This document shows positions 53,704 through 62,332 of a stretch of 64,000 nucleotides of DNA, one piece after another. The number at the start of each line of letters is the position of its first letter. The first letter of the stretch is position 1. The stretch comes from an uncultured Anaerofilum sp. (GTDB taxonomy: Bacteria; Bacillota; Clostridia; Oscillospirales; Ruminococcaceae). A program made the translations under genes and the position numbers. A model generated the notes under the pieces. That model was not told the DNA's origin, made no database searches, and worked only from the letters and a program-made list of their open reading frames with translations. Location of the stretch: contig CALWZC010000006.1 of the NCBI GenBank assembly GCA_944385935.1, positions 1 through 64,000 on the forward strand, written 5' to 3'.

Positions 53704-54186
53704 TTACATAGAGCGACGAATTTCCAGCACTTTATACTGAATTACAGCTCCATTGGGCAGTGTGATATCTGCCACATCTCCTGCGGATTTTCCCAGAAGG
53801 GCGGAACCAACAGGGCTTTCATCACTCAATTTGCCATTGGCGGGGTCAGCCTCAGTGGAGCTGGTGATGGTGTACTCCTCCACTTCGCCGTCCTCATCTT
53901 CAACTTTTACGATACAGCCCATCATAACCTTGTCATCGGAAATTTCATCCTCTGCCAATACACGGGTGCGTTTCAACATTGCCTCCAACTGGGCGATACG
54001 GCTTTCAATAAAGCCTTGTTCATTTTTGGCTTCATCATATTCACTATTTTCCGAAAGGTCACCAAAGCCACGGGCAACCTTGATTTTTTCAGCAACTTCT
54101 TTGCGTTTTACAGTTTTCAAATCCTCCAGTTCTGCTTCCAGTGCTGCAAGACCGGCGGGGGTAACTACGATTTCTTTGTTATTCAA
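53704..54186 (-). CDS. greA: Transcription elongation factor GreA
   Basis: A 160-residue factor that stimulates RNA cleavage in backtracked RNA polymerase. N-terminal coiled coil with [16 protein letters not shown] (acidic tip) and C-terminal FKBP-like domain ([10 protein letters not shown]). The start is taken as TTG at 54186 ([12 protein letters not shown]) because GAGGGAG lies 9 bp upstream; a TTG at 54204 would put that site inside the gene. Confidence 0.94.
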   Translation of the reverse strand: MNNKEIVVTPAGLAALEAELEDLKTVKRKEVAEKIKVARGFGDLSENSEYDEAKNEQGFIESRIAQLEAMLKRTRVLAEDEISDDKVMMGCIVKVEDEDGEVEEYTITSSTEADPANGKLSDESPVGSALLGKSAGDVADITLPNGAVIQYKVLEIRRSM

Positions 54187-54222
54187 GGTAACTCGCTCCC
54201 TCAATCATCTTTTGCATTTTTT

Positions 54223-54249
54223 AGGGGCAGCCAAAAGGCGGCCACCCCT
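54223..54249 (-). other. 5'-terminal hairpin of the greA mRNA
   Basis: AGGGG-GCC / GGC-CCCCT arms with a short AAAA-type loop, starting about 4 nt from the predicted transcript start. No T-run on the minus strand, so not a terminator. Confidence 0.55.
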
Positions 54250-54259
54250 TAATTTGACC

Positions 54260-54288
54260 ATTATATATGTACAGACAAACAATGTCAA
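54260..54288 (-). promoter_or_regulatory. Consensus sigma-A promoter of greA
   Basis: Minus strand TTGACA (54288-54283), 17 bp, TATAAT (54265-54260): perfect consensus. Confidence 0.9.
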
Positions 54289-54362
54289 GTATCTATTGAT
54301 TTTTTGATAAAATAACACAAATTTCGTTTTTTTCAGCCTTTGTAAAACAAAGCCACAAGAAA

Positions 54363-54397
54363 GCAGACCCCTATTCCATCTGTAAACAGAGGTCTGC
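54363..54397 (-). terminator. Terminator after the EF-G-like gene
   Basis: GCAGACC/GGTCTGC (54391-54397 with 54363-54369 on the minus strand), then TTTCTT. Confidence 0.7.
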
Positions 54398-54424
54398 AAA
54401 AATATTAGACAAGCAAGGAAAGGA

Positions 54425-56509
54425 TTATTCTTCCTCTGTGCCTTGGTTCAGCTTTTTGGCTTCTTCAATAACCTTGCCTTCCAAATGTGCAGGCAAGGGC
54501 TCATACCGAACAAAAGCGAATGTAAAGCTGCCACGGCCTTGGGTCAACTGCCGCATATAGGTGGTAAAGTCTTGCATCTCGCTTACAGGAACTTCTGCAA
54601 CAACCTTTTGCATTCCGTCTTCAGCGGGGTCCATACCCAGTACACGGCCACGACGTTTAGTAACTTCGCCCATAATATCGCCGGTATTCTCGTTGGGAAC
54701 TTCTGCATTCAATTCTCCAACAGGCTCCAACAGTACAGGGCCAGCATTGGGCAAAGCAGCCTTATAAGCCAATTTTGCTGCCATAACAAATGCCATTTCA
54801 CTGGAATCTACAGGGTGATAGCTACCATCCAGCAGGGTGGCTTTCAGCCCAACAACAGGATAACCTGCTAATACACCGTGGGCGGTTGCCTGACGCAAGC
54901 CCTTTTCTACAGCAGGGAAGTAGTTTTTGGGAACACTGCCGCCAAATACCTTTTCTTCAAATACCAGCTCATCAGAATCGCATGGTTCAAACTCAATCCA
55001 AACATCACCAAATTGACCATGGCCACCAGTTTGTTTCTTGTGGCGGCCTTGTGCCTTGTAGGTTTTGCGGATGGATTCACGATAAGCCACACGGGGAGGA
55101 ACTAGCTCAACCTCAACACCAAACTTTGCCTTTAGACGAGCACAAACCACATCTAGGTGTTGCTCACCAAGGCCAGAAATAATCTGTTGGCCAGTTTCAG
55201 CATCCATATGGTAGGAAAGGGTTGGGTCTTCCTCCATCAAACGAGCCAATGCGCCGCTGATTTTTCCTTCGTCGCCCTTTTTCACCAGCTTCAACGCCAT
55301 GGAGAAGGTGGGAGTGGGGAACTTCTGCTTTTCTAAGGTAACGACTCGTTCAGGAGCACACAAAGTATCACCTGTTTGTGCAGTGCTTAGTTTGGTAATA
55401 GCACCAATATCACCAGCAGTAAACTGCTGAGCATCCATCTGCTTTTTGCCTCGTATCCAAAGGAGTTTTCCCATGCGTTCGGGTTCTCCGGTACGAGAAT
55501 TTACAAGGGGGGTATCTGCTGTCAAAACGCCACTTACTACTTTTACATAGCTTAGTTTGCCCACAAATGGGTCAGCGACAGTCTTAAATACATAGGCGGT
55601 AACAGGAGAAGGCACATTGCAAGAGCAGGAAATCTCTACGGAATTGCCCTCAGCATCTGTGGCAATCTCACTACCACCACGCTCAGCACTGGGCAATAGT
55701 TTACGGATGGCAAATAGAACCATATCCATGCCCTCCAGTTGGGGAGCACTGCCACATACAACAGGAGTGATAGCACCAGTTTTTACACCCAGTCGAACAC
55801 CTTCAGTGAGTTCTTCGGTGGTAAAGGGTTCACCCTCAAAGAATTTTTCCATCAGAGCTTCATCTGTTTCTGCAACAGCCTCACTCATGGCCTCTCGCAG
55901 ACCTTCCAGACGGTGGCCTATATCAGGTATTTCTACCTCTACAGGTTTGCCTTGCTGATAGGAAAATGCTTTCATTGAAAGCAAGTTGATGTACACAAAA
56001 CTGCCATCATTCTGTTGTACAGGAACAATAACAGGACAGATGGAAGGGCCAAACTTGAATTTTAGCTGCTCAAACACTTTATAGAAATCCGCATGTTCTA
56101 CATTCAACTTGGAAAGGTAAATCATGCGGCTTTTGCCATATTTTTCGGCTAAAGCGTAGGCTTTCTCTGCGCCTACTTGCAAGCCATCACGGGCGGAAAC
56201 GGTAATCAAAACACTTTCCACAGCACGGATGGACTCGTATACTCCCACCTCAAAATCAAACAATCCCGGAGTGTCAATCAGGTTGATTTTTACTCCCTCG
56301 TACTCTACCGGTGCCAGTGCAGATGCCAAAGATGCATGGCGTCGAATCTCCTCGGGGTCAAAGTCACACACGGTATTTCCATCCTCAGTGCGGCCCAAAC
56401 GGTCAGAACCGCCAGTTAGATATAACAAGGCTTCTGCCAAGCTGGTTTTTCCTGCGCCGCCGTGACCTGCAATCAGGACATTGCGAATATTGTTGGTGGT
56501 GTAGTTCAT
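54425..56509 (-). CDS. EF-G-like translation GTPase (FusA2 type)
   Basis: A 694-residue protein with all EF-G domains: G1 GHGGAGKTSL (about 14-23), G3 DTPGLFDF (about 77), and domains II-V (EDPTLSYHMDAETGQQIISG, GEQHLDV, GGHGQFGDV, GRGSFTFAFVRYEP). It belongs with the second EF-G family found in Clostridia rather than the ribosomal fusA, since no rpsL/rpsG/tuf neighbours occur. The guanine-specificity motif, normally NKxD, reads SKLN. The start at 56509 follows GAGG, with a CTGCCG/CGGCAG hairpin just upstream (56527-56551). Confidence 0.85.
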   Translation of the reverse strand: MNYTTNNIRNVLIAGHGGAGKTSLAEALLYLTGGSDRLGRTEDGNTVCDFDPEEIRRHASLASALAPVEYEGVKINLIDTPGLFDFEVGVYESIRAVESVLITVSARDGLQVGAEKAYALAEKYGKSRMIYLSKLNVEHADFYKVFEQLKFKFGPSICPVIVPVQQNDGSFVYINLLSMKAFSYQQGKPVEVEIPDIGHRLEGLREAMSEAVAETDEALMEKFFEGEPFTTEELTEGVRLGVKTGAITPVVCGSAPQLEGMDMVLFAIRKLLPSAERGGSEIATDAEGNSVEISCSCNVPSPVTAYVFKTVADPFVGKLSYVKVVSGVLTADTPLVNSRTGEPERMGKLLWIRGKKQMDAQQFTAGDIGAITKLSTAQTGDTLCAPERVVTLEKQKFPTPTFSMALKLVKKGDEGKISGALARLMEEDPTLSYHMDAETGQQIISGLGEQHLDVVCARLKAKFGVEVELVPPRVAYRESIRKTYKAQGRHKKQTGGHGQFGDVWIEFEPCDSDELVFEEKVFGGSVPKNYFPAVEKGLRQATAHGVLAGYPVVGLKATLLDGSYHPVDSSEMAFVMAAKLAYKAALPNAGPVLLEPVGELNAEVPNENTGDIMGEVTKRRGRVLGMDPAEDGMQKVVAEVPVSEMQDFTTYMRQLTQGRGSFTFAFVRYEPLPAHLEGKVIEEAKKLNQGTEEE

Positions 56510-56691
56510 AATCAATAACCTCTTTTCTGCCGCAATATCGGGACACGGCAGCAACTTATACAAAAATTTTATCATAAATCAATACAATTTTAAAGATAAT
56601 GTTGTCAAAATTTCTGTAAAAAGTTGTGCAAGATGTTTGTACAAAACTACTATTGATTTTTTGACAGACTCTTATACACACCGCAATGCAA

Positions 56692-56725
56692 CAAAAAAAC
56701 AGACTACCCCAAAAGAGGCAGTCTG
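56692..56725 (-). terminator. Terminator after the HAD gene
   Basis: CAGACT/AGTCTG plus inner CCTC/GGGG pairing (56700-56725), then eight T on the minus strand. Confidence 0.85.
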
Positions 56726-56743
56726 CCGATATATCGAAAATTT

Positions 56744-57580
56744 TTATTTTAGGATGGAGCGCTGCTCTCGAATCAGTTGCTCCTGATAAGCTCCTTGGTA
56801 GGTGCCATGGAGCAGTTTGGGCAATGCTTCTTCTGCCAAACGCTTCCAGCTTTCTTCCTCTTTGCCCACCAAAATGGGATAGAACAAAACTCCATTTTTC
56901 TGTGCGGCATCCAAATCGCCCAGCGCATCTCCAACCATCAAAACCTTGGTAGGCTCATAGCGGCCTTTGGTCAATTCCTTAATGCAGGCAGCTTTTGTTC
57001 CCACTTCTTGACCTAACATAATATCCATGTATTGTGCCAATCCGTGACGATTCCACTCGGAATGGATAGCACCAGCGTTTGCGCTGGATACTACAGCAGT
57101 ATCAGCCACCAAATGGGCAGCCTTCAGCCCTTCTTCTACCCCTGCAAAGGGTTTATCCTCTTGGGGAAGTTCATGGATGGTTTTGTTTACAGCAAGGCTC
57201 CATTCCAGAACCTTTTTCAATGCGGTGTTTCCGGCAGCAATTTCTGCTTCCAAATTGGGGTTGGAAAGCTCTTTTGCAGTGTTTACCCACTGGGCAATCT
57301 CTTTCAGATGGGGAATTTCTACCCCTTTTTTCTCCAGTGCCTCAAAGGTCATAAGCATACCTTTAAAACGGTTTACACCACGGGTAGCACTAAACAGGTT
57401 TACATCCATCCAGTAGGGAGTAATAAAATCAGCATATTCTTGCAAGCCAAATACTTGAATTAAACAAGGACAAAAGGCTTTTTCGTGTTTTACATCCATA
57501 GTGTCCATGGCGCAGCCGTCCGAGTCTACACATACTAAGAAATCACGGTTTTTTTGAAAATCTTTCAATTCATGTGCCAT
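56744..57580 (-). CDS. HAD-superfamily hydrolase
   Basis: A 278-residue HAD phosphatase. Motif I VDSDGCAMDT carries the nucleophile and general acid Asp positions in an unusual DSDGCAMDT form; motif II SSANAG (about 164); motif III K (KAACIKEL) and motif IV VGDALGDLDAA. A large helical cap is inserted after motif I. Substrate unknown. Start at 57580 gives 8 bp to GGAGG; the ATG at 57586 is 2 bp from it. Confidence 0.85.
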   Translation of the reverse strand: MAHELKDFQKNRDFLVCVDSDGCAMDTMDVKHEKAFCPCLIQVFGLQEYADFITPYWMDVNLFSATRGVNRFKGMLMTFEALEKKGVEIPHLKEIAQWVNTAKELSNPNLEAEIAAGNTALKKVLEWSLAVNKTIHELPQEDKPFAGVEEGLKAAHLVADTAVVSSANAGAIHSEWNRHGLAQYMDIMLGQEVGTKAACIKELTKGRYEPTKVLMVGDALGDLDAAQKNGVLFYPILVGKEEESWKRLAEEALPKLLHGTYQGAYQEQLIREQRSILK

Positions 57581-57779
57581 TGTCATTTCCTCCTGTTCAT
57601 TGAGTAGCAGCTATTTTTTAACAAAACAGCCCAACTGTGCAATTTGTTTTTCTTCTATCATATCAGCACAACCCCAAAATAGCTAGAGCATAATCTGCTT
57701 TTCTTGTTCAAAAGGTTGCGATTTTTGCGCTTTTGTCCATCACATACTGTTGTAGAACTACAAAAATCAAAGGATACAG

Positions 57780-58496
57780 TTAGCCCTCTGCTAAAACCTG
57801 CCCAATGGGTTGGCGGATAACTAAATCCGCTTCTCGGTCGGCTGGTGTGGGGTCACGATTGATAACCACAAGATGATTGGGCTGGGCATATTGCAGCAAT
57901 CCAGCAGCAGGATAAACGGCTAAAGAAGTGCCCCCTACAATAAGCAAATCTGCTTTCCGTAAAGCAGCAATGGAAGATGCTAGTACCTGTTGGTCAAGCC
58001 CTTCTTCGTAAAGCACTACATCGGGTTTTACCACACCCCCACAAACAGGACAATGGGGAATGTTTGTGTCAGAGGACTCTATCTCCTTCAAAGAAACTTT
58101 GTGACCACATTCCAAGCAGTGGTTTCGCCAGATGGAGCCATGCAGCTCAAACACATTTTTGCTGCCAGCCGCTGTGTGCAGTCCATCAATATTTTGGGTA
58201 ATCACTGCTTCCAGTTTTCCCTGTTGTTCCAGTGCTGCCAATCGTAGATGGGCGGGGTTGGGCTTGGCATGGACAATCAGTTTTTCACGGTAAAAGCGGT
58301 AAAAGTCCTCTGTGTGGGAAAAGAAAAAATGGTGACTGAGAATTTCCTCCGGTGGCCAAGGGTAGTGCTGGTGATACAGTCCATCCACGCTGCGAAAATC
58401 GGGGATACCGCTTTCTGTGCTTACACCTGCACCACCAAAAAATACAATGTGGTTGCTTTGTGCAATCCAATCTTCCAGTTGTTGTTTTTCTGTCAT
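57780..58496 (-). CDS. cobB: Sirtuin NAD-dependent deacylase (CobB type)
   Basis: A 238-residue sirtuin removing acyl groups from lysines with NAD. NAD-binding GAGVSTESGIPDFRS (about 22-36), TQNIDGLH (about 100-107), catalytic HG (ELHGSIW), and a Zn site of two C-x2-C pairs (CLECGH, CPVCGG). ATG at 58496 is 11 bp from AAGGAG; the GTG at 58508 overlaps the site. Confidence 0.93.
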   Translation of the reverse strand: MTEKQQLEDWIAQSNHIVFFGGAGVSTESGIPDFRSVDGLYHQHYPWPPEEILSHHFFFSHTEDFYRFYREKLIVHAKPNPAHLRLAALEQQGKLEAVITQNIDGLHTAAGSKNVFELHGSIWRNHCLECGHKVSLKEIESSDTNIPHCPVCGGVVKPDVVLYEEGLDQQVLASSIAALRKADLLIVGGTSLAVYPAAGLLQYAQPNHLVVINRDPTPADREADLVIRQPIGQVLAEG

Positions 58497-58601
58497 AGTT
58501 GGGTTCACTCCTTGTTGTTTTGTATGAAAAAAGGGTTGTTTTTTTGGAAGGCAAAAGAAGAAATTTTCGCCTGTGGGTTGTATCTTTTTTAAAGGGGTTC
58601 A

Positions 58602-58610
58602 TGGTATAAT
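58602..58610 (+). promoter_or_regulatory. Extended -10 promoter of nnrD
   Basis: TGG-TATAAT at 58602-58610, 66 bp before the start codon; the -35 is weak. Confidence 0.55.
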
Positions 58611-58675
58611 GCGGGTAGAAGAAAGCTCTTGATAAGAGAGCGAAACAATGATACCCAAAAGGGAGGTTTTGCTTT

Positions 58676-59560
58676 ATGATGGTTCCTGCACTTCGTCTAT
58701 TGGACGACCCGTTTATCTTTTCCCGTATGCTGCACCGGCCCACTGGTAGCCACAAGGGTACCTTTGGCACAGCACTGTGTCTATGTGGTAGCCGAATCTA
58801 TCGAGGAGCTGCACTGTTGGCCGTAGAGGGGGCCATGCGCTGTGGAGCAGGCATTGTACAGCTTGCCTCTGTGGAGGAGGTTATCTCCGCCTGTTGTAGC
58901 CGTTTGCCAGAGTGCACTCTACTTCCACTAAAGCCTTGCCCCCAAGGAGGCCCCAGTAAAGAAAATCTTGATTTGTTGGCAGAGCAGCTTCCCCATCGGC
59001 GGGCATTGCTTGCAGGTTGTGGGCTTACCCAATCTGAGGACACTTCCTATCTGGTGCATCATCTGGTGGAACAATGCGAATGCAGTGTAGTACTGGATGC
59101 AGATGCTTTGAATGTCTGCAAAAGTGGCAGCCTTCCTCACCCAAAAAAGGGCGGTTTGATTGTAACTCCCCACCCGGGAGAGATGTCTGCCCTCACTGGA
59201 AAAAGCATACAGGAAATTCAGCAAAATCGGGTACAGGCAGCCTTGGACTTTGCCCGGGAAAACCAGTGTATTATTGCACTAAAGGGCCACCATACCATCA
59301 TTGCCAGCCCAGATGGACAAGTATTTGAGAATCCTACCGGCAACCCCGGCCTTGCCAAAGGTGGCAGTGGCGATGTTTTGGCAGGAATGATTACAGGCTT
59401 GGTATGCGGTGGGCTTTCTCCTTTGGATGCTGCCATTTGTGGCGTGTATTTGCATGGCAAAGCCGCTGACCTATGTGCAGAACGAAAGGGACAAACCACT
59501 ATGCTGCCCCATGATATTTTGGAAGATTTGGGTGGCTTTTTGGCAGAGAATCACTTCTAA
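58676..59560 (+). CDS. nnrD: ADP-dependent NAD(P)H-hydrate dehydratase
   Basis: A 294-residue ribokinase-fold enzyme repairing hydrated NAD(P)H. Signatures: GSHKGTFGTALCLCGS (about 24-39), TPHPGEMSALTG (about 163-174) and NPTGNPGLAKGGSGDVLAGM (about 220-239). In many bacteria it is fused to the epimerase NnrE; here only the dehydratase domain is present, and no epimerase gene is adjacent. GGAGG lies 9 bp before ATG 58676. Confidence 0.9.
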   Translation: MMVPALRLLDDPFIFSRMLHRPTGSHKGTFGTALCLCGSRIYRGAALLAVEGAMRCGAGIVQLASVEEVISACCSRLPECTLLPLKPCPQGGPSKENLDLLAEQLPHRRALLAGCGLTQSEDTSYLVHHLVEQCECSVVLDADALNVCKSGSLPHPKKGGLIVTPHPGEMSALTGKSIQEIQQNRVQAALDFARENQCIIALKGHHTIIASPDGQVFENPTGNPGLAKGGSGDVLAGMITGLVCGGLSPLDAAICGVYLHGKAADLCAERKGQTTMLPHDILEDLGGFLAENHF

Positions 59561-59653
59561 AATTTAGGGAAAAGTCACCATTTCCCCTCTCTTTCCATAT
59601 ACTAAGGCAACCTTGCTATAAGTGTTGGGCAAGGCAGAAAGGGAGGGGATTTG

Positions 59654-60415
59654 ATGCAAGCAATTTTGACGGCAACAGGGGCCGCCCTTGTTGCCACACT
59701 GTTTCCATTTTTATGCACCAGTACAGGAGCAGTTTTGGGATGCATTGCCCATAAACAAGCTGCCGACTCTGCTTTAAACCGTGCTACTATGGGATTTGCA
59801 GGCGGTGTGATGTTGGCAGCCAGTGTATTTAGCTTGCTGTTGCCAGCGGCAGAACGGGCGGAACAACAAGGGTATCCGGGATGGATTGCTGCTTGTGGAG
59901 GATTTGGAGCAGGGGCGGCCTTTTTGCTGTTGTTGGATGCCATTCTTCGCAAAGCAAAACCCGGCTATTCCTTGAGCAGTTTTGCCATTACTTTGCACAA
60001 TCTGCCAGAAGGAATGGCAGTGGGATTGACTGCTGCATTGGCTGTGCTCTCTGGTTCCGGTTTAATGGCTGGGGCAGGTGCTTTGGCCTTTGGTGTGGGT
60101 ATCCAAAACATTCCAGAGGGTGCCGCCGTGGCATTGCCCACATTACAGCGAACCCAGAGCCGCCGAAAGGCATTACAGGCAGGTATTGTTTCTGGCATTG
60201 TGGAACCTATTGGAGCCATTGTAGCGGCTTTGCTTGCAGGGGTTGCGGCAGTGGTGTTGCCTTGGCTGTTGGCATTTGCAGCAGGTGCCATGGTCTATGT
60301 CACTGCGGAGGAGCTTATCCCTACCGCTTGTTCTTCAGAAAAAGGGATTGCCGGCACCATGGGTGTGTTAGTGGGTTTTGTGTTGATGATGGCACTGGAT
60401 TTGGCATTGGGTTGA
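59654..60415 (+). CDS. ZIP family divalent metal transporter
   Basis: A 253-residue membrane protein with eight helices of the GufA-like ZIP group, moving zinc or other divalent metal. Metal-site helices show TLHNLPEGMAVG (about 114-125) and IQNIPEGAAV (about 150-159); the second has Gln in place of the usual His. ATG 59654 lies 7 bp after GGAGG; a TTG at 59651 is less likely. Confidence 0.9.
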   Translation: MQAILTATGAALVATLFPFLCTSTGAVLGCIAHKQAADSALNRATMGFAGGVMLAASVFSLLLPAAERAEQQGYPGWIAACGGFGAGAAFLLLLDAILRKAKPGYSLSSFAITLHNLPEGMAVGLTAALAVLSGSGLMAGAGALAFGVGIQNIPEGAAVALPTLQRTQSRRKALQAGIVSGIVEPIGAIVAALLAGVAAVVLPWLLAFAAGAMVYVTAEELIPTACSSEKGIAGTMGVLVGFVLMMALDLALG

Positions 60416-60428
60416 ATAAAAAATCCAA

Positions 60429-60905
60429 TTATCGGGTTTCGCTCCAATATTCTGCCATGCTTTGGCCTTTTTCGTTAGTGACTTCCTTGGTGAGATATCC
60501 AACAAGAGAGGAATCCGGTTTCCATGCCACTGCTTGTTCTTGTGTGTCGAACTCCACTTCGGCATAGTAGAACTGACTGGGAAGTCCAGCATCCACAAGG
60601 TTGACTTCCAACACCAACCCATCTGGCAAAGCATATTGTCTTTGCTCTTTTTGAATGAGGGGTTTTCCGATAAAATCCCGCAGTTGCTCAAAGAGCTCAG
60701 GGGAAATTTCGGTTTCAATCTCTTTGCGACAAAGCCCGCCCTGTCCTTTAAAACAGAGGATGTACTGGGTGGGCTTTCCTGCTTCCTCATGACTGCGAAT
60801 CCGCACAGCAGGGGCAACAGCAATATAACCTTGTTCCATTTTTAAAATCCGCTGGGGAGTGCCTTGGGGCCATCCCTCTGTGAGCCATTTGCGTTCAATT
60901 TCCAT
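60429..60905 (-). CDS. CYTH domain protein (triphosphate tunnel enzyme)
   Basis: A 158-residue CYTH protein starting with the signature MEIERKWL (ExExK), with alternating charged strands (AVRIRSH, YILCFKG, EIETEIS, LVLEVNLV, YYAEVEF) that form the tunnel. Members hydrolyse tripolyphosphate or thiamine triphosphate; a link with the ppx-ppk genes is possible but distant. Convergent with the ZIP gene; stops 13 bp apart without a clear terminator. Start at 60905 after GAGGTG. Confidence 0.88.
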   Translation of the reverse strand: MEIERKWLTEGWPQGTPQRILKMEQGYIAVAPAVRIRSHEEAGKPTQYILCFKGQGGLCRKEIETEISPELFEQLRDFIGKPLIQKEQRQYALPDGLVLEVNLVDAGLPSQFYYAEVEFDTQEQAVAWKPDSSLVGYLTKEVTNEKGQSMAEYWSETR

Positions 60906-60977
60906 ACTTGGCACCTCGTTTTGTTTTAAGTTACCTGTATTGTAGCACATTTCAAAAGGGTTTTTCCATCCTGCTAT

Positions 60978-61005
60978 TTGAGAGTAGGCCAAATTGTGCT
61001 ATACT
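60978..61005 (+). promoter_or_regulatory. Promoter of the rlmI-like gene
   Basis: TTGAGA (60978-60983), 16 bp, TATACT (61000-61005). Confidence 0.65.
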
Positions 61006-61044
61006 AAAAGTCAACACTATTTCGATAACAGAGAGGATTTTATC

Positions 61045-62277
61045 ATGAAACAAACCCGTCCATGGGCTGCATTTTCCATCAGCCGCAAGGCAGAACAATC
61101 CTTGCTTCAGGGCCATCCTTGGGTATATGATACAGAAATTATTGCCACACCGGAAACACTTCCACAGCCGGGGGAAATTGTGGATGTATTTAGTACAAAA
61201 GGAAGTTGGTTGGGAGCGGGCTTCTTCAGTCCCTCCAGCAAAATCCGCATCCGATTGGTAAGCCGCAACGCCAACGACCGCATGGACGAAACCTTTTGGC
61301 GTCGTCGGTTGGAATATGCGTGGAAGTATCGCAAAGAAATTTTGGCTCCCCAAGAGCTTTCCAACTGTCGTATTGTATTTGGTGAGGCAGACAGCCTTCC
61401 CGGGTTGACAGTAGACCGCTTTCATGATGTGCTGGTGACCCAAGCTCTTTCGGTGGGCATGGAGAAAATCAAGCATTTCCTATTTCCCATGTTGGTGGAT
61501 ATTCTGCGAAAAGATGGGCAGACCATTCGGGGCGTTTATGAGCGCAATGATGTGGCATTGCGACAAAGAGAAGGGCTAGAGGAAAACAAAGGTTGGTATC
61601 CCTTAGAGGGAAAAGCCGACTTTGGTACTACCCAAACGGAAATTTGTGAAAACGGCGTTTTCTATCATGTAGATTTTGAAAATGGGCAGAAAACAGGATT
61701 TTTCCTTGACCAAAAATATAACCGTAAAGCGGTGGCACGAATTGCAAAAGGTAAAAAGGTATTGGATTGCTTTACCCACACGGGCAGCTTTGCCCTCAAT
61801 GCAGCATACGGCGGAGCCAGCCATGTAACTGCTGTAGATGTAAGCCAAACCGCTGTGGAAATGGCACGAAAAAATGCCATCCGCAATGGGTTAGAGGGTA
61901 AAATGGATTTTGTGTGTGAAAATGTCTTTGACCTGTTGCCCCGACTGGAGCAAGAGGGCTGTGACTATGATTTTATTATCCTTGACCCTCCTGCTTTTAC
62001 CAAATCTCGCAAAACTACGCAAAATGCCATGCGAGGTTACAAAGAAATCAACTATCGTGCCATGAAGCTGCTACCCCGTGGGGGATACCTTGCCACTGCC
62101 AGTTGTAGCCACTTTGCCAGTGAGGAACTGTTTAAGAAAATGTTGGTTTCTGCTGCGGCAGATGCAAACCGCAGTTTGCGACAAATTGAGGCAAGACAGC
62201 AATCCCCAGACCATCCCATTTTGTGGAATGTGGGGGAAACAGACTATTTGAAATTTTTCCTATTTCAAGTGGTATAA
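61045..62277 (+). CDS. Class I SAM-dependent rRNA methyltransferase (RlmI-like)
   Basis: A 410-residue enzyme with an N-terminal PUA domain (GHPWVYDTEI) and a Rossmann methyltransferase domain: DCFTHTGSFALNAA (SAM loop), ILDPPAFTKS and TASCSHF with the catalytic Cys. This is the RlmI (23S m5C1962) architecture; the target base is inferred. ATG 61045 has GAGAGG upstream. Terminator follows. Confidence 0.9.
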   Translation: MKQTRPWAAFSISRKAEQSLLQGHPWVYDTEIIATPETLPQPGEIVDVFSTKGSWLGAGFFSPSSKIRIRLVSRNANDRMDETFWRRRLEYAWKYRKEILAPQELSNCRIVFGEADSLPGLTVDRFHDVLVTQALSVGMEKIKHFLFPMLVDILRKDGQTIRGVYERNDVALRQREGLEENKGWYPLEGKADFGTTQTEICENGVFYHVDFENGQKTGFFLDQKYNRKAVARIAKGKKVLDCFTHTGSFALNAAYGGASHVTAVDVSQTAVEMARKNAIRNGLEGKMDFVCENVFDLLPRLEQEGCDYDFIILDPPAFTKSRKTTQNAMRGYKEINYRAMKLLPRGGYLATASCSHFASEELFKKMLVSAAADANRSLRQIEARQQSPDHPILWNVGETDYLKFFLFQVV

Positions 62278-62291
62278 CACTATAAGAAAAA

Positions 62292-62320
62292 ACGGAAGGT
62301 TTGCCGCCTTCCGTTTTTTG
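62292..62320 (+). terminator. Terminator after the rlmI-like gene
   Basis: ACGGAAGG/CCTTCCGT stem (62292-62299 with 62307-62314) with T-run. Confidence 0.9.
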
Positions 62321-62332
62321 CATGTTACTTTT

